A DNA stretch of 64,000 nucleotides from Terriglobales bacterium (lineage in GTDB: Bacteria > Acidobacteriota > Terriglobia > Terriglobales > Acidobacteriaceae): contig DATMXP010000007.1 in NCBI GenBank assembly GCA_035561515.1, forward strand, positions 372,001 to 436,000. The letters are read 5' to 3'. The notes under the pieces were generated by a model, which saw only the letters and a list, made by a program, of their open reading frames with translations, was not told the origin of the DNA and searched no databases. Position numbers and translations under genes: made by a program. Of the stretch, positions 63,090 through 64,000 are shown piece by piece; position 1 is the first letter of the stretch; every line of letters begins with the position of its first letter.

Positions 63090-64000
63090 TTATGCTGTCG
63101 CTTCGGTCTGCTTCAGTTCCAGCGGAATCTGCTGTTTGTGTTTTGCCAACCACTGCTCAAAGGAAAGCAGCTCCGGATTCAGCCTGCGCGAGAACTCCAC
63201 GCTGCGCGGCCTGCTGAACTCCTCGTTGAAATCGTGCTTGTATTGGAACATGTTCCCCAGGTCGTCCGCCCCCGGAAACCCGAAGCTCCGGTATACATCC
63301 GGCGATACAGCGTTGTAGCGTACCGGCACTCCGAGTGCCTTGCTCAAGCCAGCCGCCATCTGCTCGCCCGTGAGATGCTCCCCGGCAATGCCCACCGTTT
63401 TACCCACAAACTCCTGGCCGCGTTTGAATATCCCATATGCGCACTTGCCGATATCTTCCGCCGCGATGCCTGGCAGCGGCGTGGAACCCATCGGCAGCGT
63501 AATCGCCTGTTTGCCATCCGGGCCCGGCTTCGGACCTAGTCCAAAGTAAATGAAGTTGTCCCAGTAAAACGAAGTCAGCAGGAAGGTCGTCGGCACTCCG
63601 GCATCAGTAAAGAAATGATCGGACCCGCCTTTCGAATCGAAATGCGGCACTTTGTAATTGCCCATGAGCGTGGGCATCCGGTTGTCCGAGAGCGGCACCA
63701 GCTTTCGCGTGTCCTCCAGCGTGGACCAAATCGCGTGCTTCACTCCCGCCGCTTTCGCCGCCTTCGCCAGGTTCTCGACCTGCGAAATCTCCTTCTCCGG
63801 AGAGAAATGCTCCCAGTAATTCGTCAGGCAGAACACGCCATGAGCGCCGCTGAATGCTCTGGTCAGGCTGTCTACGTTATCCAGATCGGCGCTGACTATC
63901 TCGGCGCCCAGTTTTGCCAGTTCCTTGGCTTTATCCGACCCCGGATTTCTTGTTATCGCTCGCACCGCAAATTCGCCATTCTTGTCCTTCAGGATGGCCC
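63090..64000 (-). CDS. NmrA-like NAD(P)-binding protein, N-terminus outside window
   Basis: The frame runs open to the right edge, so the first ~15-20 residues, including the GxxGxxG dinucleotide motif, are missing. The visible part begins AILKDKNGEFAVRAITRNP (strand 2 region). It continues GAEIVSADLDNVDSLTRAF, HGVFCLTNYWEHFSPEKEI, VKHAIWSTLEDTRKL and TFLLTSFYWDNF, the NmrA/HSCARG family pattern. Such proteins sense NADP(H) or act as atypical SDR enzymes. The C-terminal part (LPGIAAEDIGKCAYGIFKRG) is complete. Confidence 0.9.
   Translation of the reverse strand, partial: AILKDKNGEFAVRAITRNPGSDKAKELAKLGAEIVSADLDNVDSLTRAFSGAHGVFCLTNYWEHFSPEKEISQVENLAKAAKAAGVKHAIWSTLEDTRKLVPLSDNRMPTLMGNYKVPHFDSKGGSDHFFTDAGVPTTFLLTSFYWDNFIYFGLGPKPGPDGKQAITLPMGSTPLPGIAAEDIGKCAYGIFKRGQEFVGKTVGIAGEHLTGEQMAAGLSKALGVPVRYNAVSPDVYRSFGFPGADDLGNMFQYKHDFNEEFSRPRSVEFSRRLNPELLSFEQWLAKHKQQIPLELKQTEATA

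Overview
The window looks like chromosomal DNA from an acidobacterium, probably class Terriglobia and close to Candidatus Koribacter. This is an inference. It rests on an Oar-like TonB-dependent receptor with an N-terminal carboxypeptidase-regulatory domain, many secreted proteins of types common in Acidobacteria, moderately high GC, and house-keeping genes in small mixed-strand clusters. I see no phage, insertion sequence or CRISPR array. One tRNA gene is present (tRNA-Gly, CCC anticodon).

Layout. 1-5 kb: end of an FAD-dependent oxidoreductase, a methyltransferase, a bactofilin, a 600-base gene-free stretch ending in a strong terminator, a secreted protein and a PAS-GAF histidine kinase. 5-6.7 kb: a CPA1-type cation/proton antiporter fused to a rhodanese domain whose catalytic cysteine codon is an in-frame TGA. 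6.7-15 kb: a secreted protein, a UbiD-family decarboxylase, a nucleotidyltransferase-like protein, the TonB-dependent receptor and a GH144-like glucanase. 15-19.4 kb: an orphan gene beside the tRNA and two tandem secreted TPR proteins. 19.4-26 kb: L-serine dehydratase, a deoxyhypusine-synthase-like enzyme, the agmatine-to-putrescine genes aguB-aguA, a DUF962 protein and a Thr/Gly-rich protein with an LPXTG-like tail. 26.5-31.9 kb: a complete hoxEFUYHW operon for a NAD-linked bidirectional [NiFe] hydrogenase. 32-41 kb: a methyltransferase, two tandem cyclophilins, malate and isocitrate dehydrogenases, glnE, a YmdB-type phosphoesterase, a HAD phosphatase. 41-50 kb: a TPR-secretin, a DsbA-like protein, nadE, a secreted protein, a CPBP protease, a GHMP sugar kinase and a sterol-desaturase-family hydroxylase. 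50-64 kb: a DUF2891 protein, the nitrogen-control cluster amtB-glnK-glnD, two tandem DUF2911 proteins, miaB with a bifunctional-nuclease-family gene, an O-methyltransferase, pdxT, an esterase, a degenerate receiver protein and a truncated NmrA-like gene.

How the parts fit. amtB-glnK-glnD and glnE give the uptake, sensing and enzyme-modifying parts of ammonium control. The hox operon couples H2 to the NAD(H) pool, which mdh and icd also serve. aguA-aguB make putrescine, a possible substrate for the nearby deoxyhypusine-synthase-like enzyme. The receptor and glucanase suggest use of an extracellular glycan.

The most notable observation is the antiporter-rhodanese gene. TGA (6542-6544) sits exactly where the family has its catalytic Cys, homology continues in frame for 43 codons to a TAG, and a SECIS-like hairpin follows. 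I interpret it as an undescribed or little-described selenoprotein. No sel genes lie in the window to confirm this.
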